DNA from: JAATFY01 sp049276515 | Lineage (GTDB): Bacteria > Pseudomonadota > Alphaproteobacteria > UBA9219 | Assembly (NCBI GenBank): GCA_049276515.1 | Contig: JBASWO010000063.1 | Coordinates: 1-22,841, forward strand | Length of the DNA: 22,841 nucleotides | Direction of reading: 5' to 3' | Part shown: piece by piece, positions 1-8,023 of the stretch | How the letters are laid out: every line of letters starts with the position of its first letter | Numbering within the stretch: position 1 is the stretch's first letter | Translations under genes and position numbers: made by a program | Notes under the pieces: generated by a model | What the model saw: the letters and a program-made list of their open reading frames with translations, nothing else | Database searches by the model: none | Told to the model about the DNA's origin: nothing

Positions 1-1698
1 GTTATGGGTGTTGGCGGCGCCGGCGGAAACGCAATCAACAATATGATCCGTTGCCAGTTGGAAGGTTGCGATTTCATCGCAGCGAATACTGACAGCCAAG
101 CTTTGGCGATGTCCCTCGCTCCTCGCAAAATTCAATTAGGCATCAACATGTCACGCGGCCTTGGCGCCGGCTCAAAAGCCGATGTCGGTAGAGCTGCTGC
201 TGAAGAACAAATTGCTGACATCATGGCCTGCCTTGAAGGTTCGGACATGCTCTTCGTCACTGCCGGCATGGGTGGTGGTACAGGCACAGGCGCAGCACCT
301 GTTATCGCACGCGCTGCACGTGAAGCTGGCATCTTGACGGTTGGTGTTGTCACCAAGCCTTTCCATTTCGAAGGCGGCAACCGCATGAAGCAAGCTGAGT
401 TTGGTCTCAGCGAATTGCAACAATATGTCGACACGCTGATTGTCATTCCAAACCAAAATCTTTTCCGTATCGCCAATGAGCGGACAACATTTGCTGAAGC
501 ATTCCGCTTGGCTGATGAAGTTCTGCATTCAGGCGTGCGTGGCATCACAGATTTGATGGTCATGCCAGGCTTTATGAATCTCGATTTCGCTGACGTTAAG
601 ACCGTTATGGGCGAAATGGGCAAAGCGATGATGGGCACAGGCGAAGCTGATGGCGATAACCGCGCCATCAAGGCAGCCGAAGCCGCTATCTCCAATCCTC
701 TGCTTGATGATGTTTCAATGAAGGGCGCACGTGGCGTTCTGATTAACATCACGGGTGGCATGGATATGACCCTGTTTGAAGTTGACCAAGCAGCCAACCG
801 CATCCGCGAAGAAGTTGACCCAGAAGCACAAATCAAAGTGGGCTCAACCTTGGGCGAAAATCTTGATGGCCGCATCCGCGTATCCGTTATTGCAACGGGT
901 ATTGATGCCGGTGTGATTGCAAGCAACCGTCAATCAAGCGGCGCTGGTGCAACACCTGCTCACTTGCGTGTCATTGCTAGCAATCAGACACAGCAACGTC
1001 CGCAACAACAGCCACAGCAACAGGTGATGACGCCATCCATTAATGCGCAGTCACAATATTTCACCATGCCGCAAGCTGTAACGCCGCAACAAATGCAGCA
1101 ACCAGCAGCCCAGCCTCAGCAGCAACAAGCTCCTGTTCAGCAAGCTGTTCAACAACAGCCCATGCAGCAACAAGTGCAACAGCAACCTGTCGCACAACAT
1201 GTTGAAGAGCCTATTATGCAAGAGGCGCCCGTGCAGCAAACCTACCAACAACCCGCTGCACAACAACCACAGCAGACAGCTGCTCCAGCTGCACAGCGTT
1301 ACAATCCGAACATCTATAACCAACGCCCAAGCATCCCTCAGATGCCGCCAGCATCGGTTCAAGCTCGTTCGGAAGCTGCGAGCAGTGGCTCACAACATGC
1401 GCCGTTCGATATGCGCGTGACACAATTGACTACACCTGCTCAACAAGCAGCTGCAGATCAACGTCGCTTGCGTCGTTCGGAATCGCTCTTCACACGGATT
1501 ACAGGTTTTGGTCTGGTGCGCCCATCAGCACAGCAAGACGAAAACAATCTGGATGAAGCGCAATTGCCTGATGAAGCTTTGGCTGCAAGCCAACCTCATC
1601 TCGGCATTGATCCATCAGACCGCCCTGCCCTTTCATCAGAGCAACCAACGGATCTTTTGGATATTCCAGCTTTCTTACGTCGTCAGACCAATCATTGA
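1..1698 (+). CDS. ftsZ: Cell division GTPase FtsZ, 5' end outside window
   Basis: FtsZ is the tubulin-like GTPase that polymerises into the cytoplasmic Z ring and recruits the division machinery. The frame is open from base 1. The ATG at base 4 lies inside the conserved first nucleotide-binding segment (GVGGAGGN), so it is not the true start and about 15-25 codons are missing. Counting from that Met, the GTP-binding tubulin signature GGGTGTG is at residues 90-96. The T7-loop residues N192, D194 and D197, which complete the active site of the next subunit, are present. The globular part ends near residue 320. It is followed by a very long Gln/Pro-rich linker (about 320-545) and the alphaproteobacterial C-terminal peptide LDIPAFLRRQ at the end, which binds FtsA and other partners. 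ftsQ and ftsA would be expected upstream. Identification is certain; the linker length is the unusual part. Confidence 0.98.
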   Translation, partial: VMGVGGAGGNAINNMIRCQLEGCDFIAANTDSQALAMSLAPRKIQLGINMSRGLGAGSKADVGRAAAEEQIADIMACLEGSDMLFVTAGMGGGTGTGAAPVIARAAREAGILTVGVVTKPFHFEGGNRMKQAEFGLSELQQYVDTLIVIPNQNLFRIANERTTFAEAFRLADEVLHSGVRGITDLMVMPGFMNLDFADVKTVMGEMGKAMMGTGEADGDNRAIKAAEAAISNPLLDDVSMKGARGVLINITGGMDMTLFEVDQAANRIREEVDPEAQIKVGSTLGENLDGRIRVSVIATGIDAGVIASNRQSSGAGATPAHLRVIASNQTQQRPQQQPQQQVMTPSINAQSQYFTMPQAVTPQQMQQPAAQPQQQQAPVQQAVQQQPMQQQVQQQPVAQHVEEPIMQEAPVQQTYQQPAAQQPQQTAAPAAQRYNPNIYNQRPSIPQMPPASVQARSEAASSGSQHAPFDMRVTQLTTPAQQAAADQRRLRRSESLFTRITGFGLVRPSAQQDENNLDEAQLPDEALAASQPHLGIDPSDRPALSSEQPTDLLDIPAFLRRQTNH

Positions 1699-1723
1699 TC
1701 GGCAGGTAAGTTCTTACTAATCT

Positions 1724-1758
1724 GAAGCGCGACACCTCAGGTGTCGCGCTTCTTTTTT
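1724..1758 (+). terminator. Rho-independent terminator after ftsZ
   Basis: A perfect 13-bp stem, GAAGCGCGACACC (1724-1736) with GGTGTCGCGCTTC (1740-1752), has a 3-nt loop and runs straight into six T residues (1753-1758). It lies 26 nt after the ftsZ stop and ends 15 nt before the permease start. The permease is therefore probably transcribed mainly from elsewhere or by read-through. It is the only textbook terminator I found in the window. Confidence 0.93.
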
Positions 1759-1773
1759 GTCTGAAGGTCAGTT

Positions 1774-3147
1774 ATGAAAAGTCCTGTTCTGAAACGCAGC
1801 ATGAAGTCTTTTGGTGCGCTCCTCATTACGCTTTCCGCCATCACGCCAGCTTCAAGCATTTTTATTATAGCACCAGGCGTTATTCAGCAGGCTGGAACGG
1901 GTGCTTTTCTCTGCTTTATTGCAGGCGCCATCGTTAGTCTTTTGACGGCTTATGTTTATGCCGAGCTCTCATCAGCCTTTCCTTTAACAGGCGGTGAATA
2001 CACAATTGTGGGGCGCATTTTGGGCCCATTTCCAGGCTTTATTATTCTGGGCCTCAATCTTGTAACCCTGGTTCTTGTGGTAAGCGTTATTGCTCTTGGC
2101 ATTGGCAATTACATAAGTTTCTTGTTCCCCAATGTCTCAACCATTACAGCGGGTCTTGTGACGGTGATCTTCACAACGCTTTGCGCCATTCTTAATATCC
2201 GCACCAATGCTCTAATTACAGGTGCCTTTCTATTTCTTGAGATGGCCGCACTTGTTGTGCTCGCCGCCTTAGGTTTTCTCAATATCGAACGCCCCATTTC
2301 TGAGTTCATTTTTAATCCCGTATATCTGGGAGCCTCAGGCTCTCTTGAGATTGCTACGATCGGTGTCATTGGTATTGCCACTTCAGTCGCTATCTTTGCT
2401 TATAGCGGCTATGGCAATGCCGTTTATCTCGGCGAAGAAACGCATGATGCGCCCAAGCGCATTGCTCATATTATTTTATGGTCTCTTCTCATCAGCGTGA
2501 TTGCAGAAATGGTACCCATCACGGCCGTGCTTATGGGCACGCCTGATTTAGCGGCTCTGTTTGGATCGCAAAATATGTTTAGTGATTTCGTCACTTGGCG
2601 TGGTGGCGAAAAATTGACGACGATTGTGAGCCTTGGCATTGCTTTGGCTATTATCAATGCCAACATTGCCTTTGTCGTTCTTGTGGCCCGACTTCTCTTT
2701 AGTACTGGCCGCGACCGTGTTTGGTCACAACCCATCAATCAGGCGCTGACGCGCATTCATCGCCGCTTTCACTCGCCTTGGGTTGCCACACTTGTCTGCG
2801 GCGTTCTTGCGTCCATCACCTGTTTTGTAGATTTAAATCTTCTTCTCGTCATCACAGGCACAAGTATCGTTGTGATCTATGCAAGCATGTGCATTGCCGT
2901 GATTGCAGGTCGGTTTAATAAAACAACGCATCATGGGCATTACCGCATGCCTTTTTATCCATGGCCGCCCATTCTCGCACTCGGTGTTCTTTCTTATGTC
3001 GCTTATGCGAACTCTATGGATGAAGCGATTGGAAGGCCCAGCATCTTCGCAACGCTTGCGATGATCATTATCTCAGCTGCCTATTATCTTCTTGTTTTAC
3101 GCCGTAAAGGCACTTGGATCCTTAGAGGTCCGGAACGAGATGAATAG
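1774..3147 (+). CDS. APC-superfamily amino acid permease
   Basis: This is a 457-residue integral inner-membrane protein, a normal length for the amino acid-polyamine-organocation (APC) superfamily, with about 12 hydrophobic segments. Family features are visible near the N-terminus: the helix-1 segment around SAITPASS (residues 21-28), where the substrate binds in this fold, and the ELSSAFPLTGGEY stretch (about 64-76) at the end of helix 2, matching the ELxxAFPxxGGxY pattern of the family. It should import or exchange an amino acid by coupling to a proton or another solute; the substrate cannot be read from the sequence. The start is supported by GAAGG (1763-1767), 6 nt before the ATG. It sits directly behind the ftsZ terminator, between ftsZ and lpxC, which are usually adjacent in this class, so it looks like an insertion into a conserved block. 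No partner transporter gene lies beside it. Confidence 0.88.
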   Translation: MKSPVLKRSMKSFGALLITLSAITPASSIFIIAPGVIQQAGTGAFLCFIAGAIVSLLTAYVYAELSSAFPLTGGEYTIVGRILGPFPGFIILGLNLVTLVLVVSVIALGIGNYISFLFPNVSTITAGLVTVIFTTLCAILNIRTNALITGAFLFLEMAALVVLAALGFLNIERPISEFIFNPVYLGASGSLEIATIGVIGIATSVAIFAYSGYGNAVYLGEETHDAPKRIAHIILWSLLISVIAEMVPITAVLMGTPDLAALFGSQNMFSDFVTWRGGEKLTTIVSLGIALAIINANIAFVVLVARLLFSTGRDRVWSQPINQALTRIHRRFHSPWVATLVCGVLASITCFVDLNLLLVITGTSIVVIYASMCIAVIAGRFNKTTHHGHYRMPFYPWPPILALGVLSYVAYANSMDEAIGRPSIFATLAMIIISAAYYLLVLRRKGTWILRGPERDE

Positions 3148-3300
3148 CCATATAAATCAATGCATTAACCAATGTAACATACGGTAAGAAACCTTGTTTT
3201 TGGCTGGCGGCTAAAAAGAGTTACAAAACCTGCAACCAATTGATTCGACTACGCCTTCTCCGGACGACCTCCCAACAGGCTCAAGACTTAGGAATTTGTA

Positions 3301-4281
3301 ATGCCGCATGACGCTATGCATCAAGGACTGACATCCACCACGAAGCTTCCTAAAGAAGCTGTCATTGGTGGTGCTGCACGCCCCAGCATGCAACGCACAT
3401 TGTTTGGCGTTACGACCTGCTCAGGTATCGGCGTTCATTCTGGCGAACAAGTTACATTGAAACTGATGCCTGCACCTGAAAACACCGGCATCGTTTTTAT
3501 CCGCAGTGACCTCACAGGTGATGCACGTATGGTTCCAGCACGTTGGGACAATGTGACAGACACACGCCTCTGCACCATAATTGCCAATGGCCGTGGCGGT
3601 GAAGTCGCAACGATTGAACATTTGATGGCAGCTCTTCATGCCTGTGGCATTGATAATGCCTTCATTGAAATCAGTGGTCGCGAAGTTCCCGTGATGGATG
3701 GTAGCTCAAACCCATTCGTTTTCTTAATTGATGTGGCTGGATCTGTTGAACAGTCTGAGCCTCGTCGCATGATCGAAGTTTTGAAGCCTGTTGAAGTCAA
3801 ACGTGACGGCAAGTACGCACGTCTTGAGCCAGCTGATGATCAAAGCTTCAGCCTTGATATTGATTTCAATCAAGGTGCTATTGGCCAACAGAAATATGAT
3901 TTCACGCTCACACCTGAAAGCTTCAAGGCCGAGATTAGCCGTGCCCGCACTTTTGGCATGCGCCAAGAAGTTGACGAACTCCGTAAGCATGGTCTCGCTT
4001 TGGGTGGTTCACTTGATAATTCTGTCGTTATCGATGGCGATAAGGTTATGAACCCTGAAGGTCTGCGTTACCAAGATGAGCCGGTTCGTCATAAGCTTTT
4101 AGACGCTGTTGGCGATTTAGCCCTGGCCGGATCACCTATCCGTGGCCGTTTTGTGGGCTCACGCTCAGGTCACGCTATCAATAACGAATTACTCCGCGCT
4201 CTGTTCGCAGATCCCACAGCCTGGCGCTTAATTGAAAGCGCTGAATTGGCTGAACCCCTGGTTGAGAACCTCGCCAGCTAA
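3301..4281 (+). CDS. lpxC: UDP-3-O-acyl-N-acetylglucosamine deacetylase LpxC
   Basis: LpxC is the zinc-dependent cytoplasmic deacetylase that catalyses the committed step of lipid A synthesis. The protein has 326 residues, close to the family norm. Catalytic and metal residues are all in place: E106-H107 in TIEHLMAAL (general base and zinc ligand), H264 and D268 in HKLLDAVGD (zinc ligands), and H291 in SGHAINN (active-site acid). The recognisable family sequence begins at QRTLFG near residue 31, so there is an N-terminal extension of about 29 residues. A later ATG at 3388 would remove it, but 3301 has an AGGA Shine-Dalgarno site 7 nt upstream (3290-3293) and 3388 has none, so I keep 3301. The 153 nt before the gene hold no promoter I can defend. 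Its position after ftsZ and before bamD matches the usual alphaproteobacterial order. Confidence 0.97.
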   Translation: MPHDAMHQGLTSTTKLPKEAVIGGAARPSMQRTLFGVTTCSGIGVHSGEQVTLKLMPAPENTGIVFIRSDLTGDARMVPARWDNVTDTRLCTIIANGRGGEVATIEHLMAALHACGIDNAFIEISGREVPVMDGSSNPFVFLIDVAGSVEQSEPRRMIEVLKPVEVKRDGKYARLEPADDQSFSLDIDFNQGAIGQQKYDFTLTPESFKAEISRARTFGMRQEVDELRKHGLALGGSLDNSVVIDGDKVMNPEGLRYQDEPVRHKLLDAVGDLALAGSPIRGRFVGSRSGHAINNELLRALFADPTAWRLIESAELAEPLVENLAS

Positions 4282-4378
4282 AAGCCTCAAATCCGCCGTA
4301 TTCCCTGAAAAGATTACATCAAAGGCAGCCTAATGCTATAAGGCTGTCACTCAATTTTTGTGTGATTCTAGGATGCAG

Positions 4379-5194
4379 ATGCGGACGTTGTACCTTCACT
4401 ATCTAACACTAGGTCTCTTTGCTCTTACACTCGCAGCCTGTGCTGGTGAGGAGAAGGGTAAACTCGAAGCCGAGCAACCTGTGGATCAGCTTTACAATAC
4501 AGCATCCGATATGATGACGCGTGGCGAGTATGCCGGCGCTGCCAAAAAATTTGCAGAAGTTGAGCGCCAACATCCCTATTCGATTTGGGCGACACGTGCG
4601 CAGCTTATGGAAGCTTATGCGCAATATGAAAATCTTGATTATGACGATGCGGTAGAAACGCTTAATCAGTTTATCCAATTGCATCCTGGTAACAGTGAAG
4701 TTGCCTATGCTTATTACCTACGTGCCCTTTGCTATTACGAGCGCATTGCCGATGTTCGTCGTGACCAAGGTTATGCAGAAGATGCTTTGAAGGGCATGCA
4801 AGAAGTTATTAGCCGCTACCCAGATACAACCTATGCCAAGGATGCGGTTCTTAAAATTGCTCTCATTTATGACCATCTTGCTGGCGCTGAAATGGAAGTG
4901 GGCCGCTGGTACCTCAATCAAAATCTTTATATTGCAGCGATTGGTCGTTTCCGGACGGTGGTTGATAAATATCAAACCACAAGCCATGTGCCTGAAGCTT
5001 TATTGCGTTTGGTGGAATGCTATGTGGCACTCGGCATTACACAAGAAGCAAAATCTACAGCTGCAGTCTTGGGACATAATTTTCCAGGCAGTAAATGGTA
5101 TGAAGATGCCTATAATTTATTGTTACGGAACAATCTGACGCCTGAAAGAGATGATCAGTCTTGGATTGGCCGTACCTGGAACCAGGTTTTCTGA
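4379..5194 (+). CDS. bamD: Outer-membrane assembly lipoprotein BamD
   Basis: BamD (ComL) is a periplasm-facing lipoprotein of the BAM complex, which folds beta-barrel proteins into the outer membrane. From the chosen ATG the protein has 271 residues. Its short lipoprotein signal ends in the lipobox LAAC, placing the lipidated Cys at residue 21. The rest is alpha-helical TPR-like repeat sequence, including the family-typical stretch around EVERQHPYSIWATRAQLM. The frame is open further upstream, to a TTG at 4358 and an ATG at 4373. I choose 4379 because AGG (4370-4372) then lies 6 nt before it and the signal peptide gets a normal length. The stop is 3 nt before recN, suggesting coupled translation. 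Sequence and context agree. Confidence 0.93.
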   Translation: MRTLYLHYLTLGLFALTLAACAGEEKGKLEAEQPVDQLYNTASDMMTRGEYAGAAKKFAEVERQHPYSIWATRAQLMEAYAQYENLDYDDAVETLNQFIQLHPGNSEVAYAYYLRALCYYERIADVRRDQGYAEDALKGMQEVISRYPDTTYAKDAVLKIALIYDHLAGAEMEVGRWYLNQNLYIAAIGRFRTVVDKYQTTSHVPEALLRLVECYVALGITQEAKSTAAVLGHNFPGSKWYEDAYNLLLRNNLTPERDDQSWIGRTWNQVF

Positions 5195-5197
5195 GCC

Positions 5198-6895
5198 ATG
5201 CTATCGCGCCTCGTCATTCACGATGTGGTGCTGATCGACAAACTGTCCTTGCAGTTAGCAGCAGGCCTCAATGTTTTCACAGGTGAGACGGGTGCAGGCA
5301 AATCCATCCTTTTAGACTCGCTTGGTTTGGCCTTAGGTGGACGCAGTGATGCTGGACTTATCCGCCTCAATGCCAATCAGGCTACGATTACAGCCGAATT
5401 TCAGCTATCCGAGACCCATAGCGTCTTTGCCTTAGCTGAAGAGCAAGGCTTAAGCGCTGAAAACCCCCTTATCCTTCGTCGCGTTATTGGCAAAGATGGA
5501 AAAAGCCGGGCTTTTTTAAATGATCAGCCGATCAGCATCGGTCTTCTCAAACAATTTGGTGAGCAGCTTCTTGAAATCCATGGGCAGTTTGAGACGCATG
5601 GCCTTCTTAATGCGGCTACGCACCGTAACTTACTCGATGCCTTTGGCGGTCTCAGTACCCTTAAAGACAAAACAGCTGCTGCTTTTGATCTCTGGGCTGA
5701 TGCTGAACAAAAACAACGTAAAGCATCCGAAGATCGGGCCCGGGCAGAGGCTGAAGAAGAGTTTTTACGTGCCGCTGTCTTAGAATTAGATGATCTCGCA
5801 CCTCAAGCCGGCGAAGCAGATCAGCTAGCTGAGCGCCGGACGAACCTACAACATAGGGAGAAGATCATCGAAGCTCTGCAAAGCGCTGAGCAATCCCTCA
5901 ACAGCGAACGTGGCGCTGCCAGCGCCCTTGCCCAAGCCGGTAAAGCCGTTGCACGTATTGCTGATAAAGCTACAGGTCTTAAAGATCTTCTCGCCAGCAT
6001 CGATCGGTGCGCCACAGAAGTAAATGAAGCGAGCGAGCAGCTTGAGCGGTTTATGGCAGGCATAGATGGTGAGGCTGATGCTCTCCAACGGATCGAAGAA
6101 CGTCTCTTTGCTTTACGCGCTGTTGCCCGCAAGCATGGGGTTCAACCTGATGATTTAGCGGCCTTGCGCGATGATCTATCGGGCAAACTCTCACTTTTAT
6201 CCGATCAAGGCGATCAGCTGAAGAATTTAGCGAAGGCGGCTATAGAGGCAAAACACGCTTATAAAAAATATGCAGAAGATTTGAGCGCCAAGCGTACGAA
6301 AGCTGCTCAACAGCTTGAAAAGGACATTGCACAAGAATTACCGCCGCTTAAACTTGAAAAGGCCAAGTTTAAAATTGATGTTGCAGCTTTAGGTGAGGAG
6401 CAGTGGACAGCAGACGGCATAGATCGCATCACTTTCTTAGCCTCTACAAATCCAGGTTCAGCACCAGGTCCTTTACAAAAAATAGCATCGGGCGGTGAGC
6501 TTGCGCGTTTCATGTTGGCGCTTAAAGTCGTTCTTGCAGCAAGCGATCCCGTCCCCGTCCTCGTTTTTGATGAAGTGGATACTGGCATCGGAGGCGCAAC
6601 AGCATCTGCTGTTGGCGACCGCCTAGCTAAACTCGCTGAGCATGTGCAAGTGCTTGTTGTCACGCACAGCCCACAAGTAGCAGCGCGTGGACATAACCAT
6701 TTGCGCGTCTCAAAAGAAACCAAAGGCAAACTGGCCATCACAGATGTCGAGACACTCGATAAACCAGCCCGGCAAGAAGAAATCGCCCGCATGTTGGCCG
6801 GATCGCACATCACTGATGCCGCACGCCAGGCAGCCATGAGCCTCATTGCCGATGCCGAAACATCAGCAAAACCAGTAAAGAAAGTGCGCGCCTGA
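5198..6895 (+). CDS. recN: DNA repair ATPase RecN
   Basis: RecN is an SMC-like ATPase that acts early in recombinational repair of double-strand breaks. The protein has 565 residues, normal for the family. The Walker A motif GETGAGKS is at residues 29-36. Long charged coiled-coil arms fill about 155-380. The ABC signature SGGEL is at 431-435 and the Walker B acidic pair D458-E459 lies in VLVFDEVDTGIGG. The head halves thus flank the coiled coil as expected. The ATG is 3 nt after the bamD stop and has no clear Shine-Dalgarno site of its own, so it probably depends on translation of bamD. Its stop TGA is immediately followed, on the opposite strand, by the stop of the next gene: the two form the palindrome TGATCA (6893-6898). 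Confidence 0.97.
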   Translation: MLSRLVIHDVVLIDKLSLQLAAGLNVFTGETGAGKSILLDSLGLALGGRSDAGLIRLNANQATITAEFQLSETHSVFALAEEQGLSAENPLILRRVIGKDGKSRAFLNDQPISIGLLKQFGEQLLEIHGQFETHGLLNAATHRNLLDAFGGLSTLKDKTAAAFDLWADAEQKQRKASEDRARAEAEEEFLRAAVLELDDLAPQAGEADQLAERRTNLQHREKIIEALQSAEQSLNSERGAASALAQAGKAVARIADKATGLKDLLASIDRCATEVNEASEQLERFMAGIDGEADALQRIEERLFALRAVARKHGVQPDDLAALRDDLSGKLSLLSDQGDQLKNLAKAAIEAKHAYKKYAEDLSAKRTKAAQQLEKDIAQELPPLKLEKAKFKIDVAALGEEQWTADGIDRITFLASTNPGSAPGPLQKIASGGELARFMLALKVVLAASDPVPVLVFDEVDTGIGGATASAVGDRLAKLAEHVQVLVVTHSPQVAARGHNHLRVSKETKGKLAITDVETLDKPARQEEIARMLAGSHITDAARQAAMSLIADAETSAKPVKKVRA

Positions 6896-7348
6896 TCAAA
6901 CATTGAAGCTAGGCTCCAGTTTGAAACGGATAATGCCTGGATTATGTGGATCATAAGGATTAAGGCGGTAAAGCGTGATCTCATCCGCAGCTTCTGAAAA
7001 CACAATGCGATCAAGCCTTTTGGAGGATTCCACAAGTGAGATTGCACGGAACTCGCCCGGACAATCCGGTATAGCTACGAAAGGAAAGTAACGAACGTCA
7101 TTTGGCACCTGGGCACCAACACCATCCCAGCAATAAAGCAGCCTTGCCTCCGAAATGCCCCTGTGATCTTGACTAATATCGCCATGATATTCCCAGCCGC
7201 CCCTACTCCAACGCGCGACATTGATATAAGGCACTTTTTCTTTGCATAATCGCTCGAGAGGTACAGGTGTCTGTATCTCCAACGCACGCCTATACGGGTG
7301 AGTAAGTTTAGCTCCCAATTGAGCAAAGTAATAAATGTGAGGTGTCAT
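6896..7348 (-). CDS. Uncharacterised protein, paralogue of the gene at 7556-8020
   Basis: This 150-residue soluble protein has no signal peptide and no membrane segment, and I recognise no domain. It is clearly related to the product of the upstream minus-strand gene. Residues 22-102 align without a gap to residues 25-105 of that protein, with 25 identities in 81 positions by hand count, and the match continues after one gap to FSxxxxEIT. Shared anchors are VPxE(R/K)L, VAxxxxGG(W/Y)ExH, GIxxxxLL, a lone Asp, and EFxA. This copy carries extra Trp and Tyr residues but not the His-rich tail of its relative. The start at 7348 is set by AGGAG (7355-7359) 6 nt upstream; the longer open frame to 7381 has no such site. 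It abuts recN tail to tail. Likely role unknown. Confidence 0.72.
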   Translation of the reverse strand: MTPHIYYFAQLGAKLTHPYRRALEIQTPVPLERLCKEKVPYINVARWSRGGWEYHGDISQDHRGISEARLLYCWDGVGAQVPNDVRYFPFVAIPDCPGEFRAISLVESSKRLDRIVFSEAADEITLYRLNPYDPHNPGIIRFKLEPSFNV

Positions 7349-7477
7349 GTTTTTCTCCTGATCAAAAGTTATAGGGATCAAGAGAAACAGCCTTGGCCTA
7401 TCCGCCAGGAGCTAACCGTTTCGTTGCCTCAAAGGCCATATCCCTCTTACGAGGAAGCCACCTTGCCCGGTAGAGCA

Positions 7478-7502
7478 GGTTGGCGAACAACCAAAGTTGT
7501 TC
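7478..7502. promoter_or_regulatory. Two mutually exclusive short hairpins
   Basis: In plus-strand terms, GGTTG (7478-7482) pairs with CAACC (7488-7492) around a 5-nt loop, and GAACAAC (7485-7491) pairs with GTTGTTC (7496-7502) around a 4-nt loop. Both use CAAC at 7488-7491, so only one can form at a time. They lie in the 207-nt gap between the two minus-strand paralogues, about 130 nt before the start of the downstream one. There is no T-run on either strand. This could be a regulatory switch, a protein-binding dyad or chance. The rest of 7349-7555 shows no gene I can support. Confidence 0.3.
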
Positions 7503-7555
7503 TCTTGATATTGAAGAGCTATTTTGAGTTATAAATCTTTTGTCGTCAATAAAAA

Positions 7556-8020
7556 TTACGCGGCAGGTCTTAAATCATGCACACGATGATAGTGGTGCGT
7601 GTGAGGCCGATGAGCTCCCGTCGTACAGGTTTCTGTAATTTCATTACCATTTGCAGAAAATTCTAAGAGTTTATGACAGATAGGTGATCCACCTTTTTGA
7701 ACATCAGCTTCAAATTCAGCTTTAGCCCCTGGCACATGACCAAAATGCATGAAGCGTGATGCACGTGGATAGCCATCATCTTTACTATCAATAACAAAGA
7801 GGAGTTGGCTGCGGTTTATACCGCCTGGTTCTTTGGGCAAAGGGCTATGGATTTCGTAGCCGCCATTAATGCAATGCGCAACTTCTATAGTTTCGGGTGG
7901 TGTTTCATTAAGCTTTTCAGGAGGTACAGAGCTATAGATGTCCAGTTCGTGGATTTGAGGACAGGTGCTATTGTCATTTTTGGCGTTATCTTCGATGTAA
8001 ATCGAAAGAGTGCCTTCCAT
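7556..8020 (-). CDS. Uncharacterised protein with His-rich tail, paralogue of 6896-7348
   Basis: This 154-residue protein has no signal peptide, no membrane segment and no known domain that I recognise. Its core (residues 25-105, then FSANGNEIT at 121-129) matches the neighbouring 150-residue protein, so the two form a diverged tandem pair. The C-terminal end is distinctive: H137, H140, H142, H143, H145 and H148 give six His within twelve residues, which suggests metal binding. Cys residues at 20, 50, 115 and 132 could contribute. The start at 8020 is supported by a full AGGAGG (complement of 8026-8031), 5 nt upstream, lying within a small dyad. It is divergent from ligA with only 66 nt between the starts. 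The pair interrupts the usual recN-ligA adjacency. Function unknown. Confidence 0.72.
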   Translation of the reverse strand: MEGTLSIYIEDNAKNDNSTCPQIHELDIYSSVPPEKLNETPPETIEVAHCINGGYEIHSPLPKEPGGINRSQLLFVIDSKDDGYPRASRFMHFGHVPGAKAEFEADVQKGGSPICHKLLEFSANGNEITETCTTGAHRPHTHHYHRVHDLRPAA

Positions 8021-8023
8021 TCA

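Noticed and set aside
132..926. 264-codon minus-strand frame inside ftsZ
   Set aside because: It lies fully antisense to the conserved GTPase core, with a low-complexity Ser/Pro/Arg composition typical of shadow frames.
1051..1362. Leu-rich minus-strand frame of 103 codons
   Set aside because: It is the antisense image of the CAA/CAG Gln tract of the ftsZ linker; the Leu richness is a direct consequence and there is no ribosome site.
4324..4359. Hairpin GGCAGCCT/AGGCTGTC with a T-run after lpxC
   Set aside because: The 8-bp stem contains a G-T pair, has a 9-nt loop, and its T-run begins 6 nt after the stem, so it is not convincing as a terminator.
7471..7502. tRNA-like wording (GGTAGAGCA) in the 7349-7555 gap
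   Set aside because: Only a D-arm-like string is present; no acceptor stem, anticodon arm or T-loop can be built around it.
7298..7534. 78-codon plus-strand frame across the start of the 150-residue gene
   Set aside because: No ribosome site, it overlaps the better supported minus-strand gene antisense, and its sequence resembles no protein I know.
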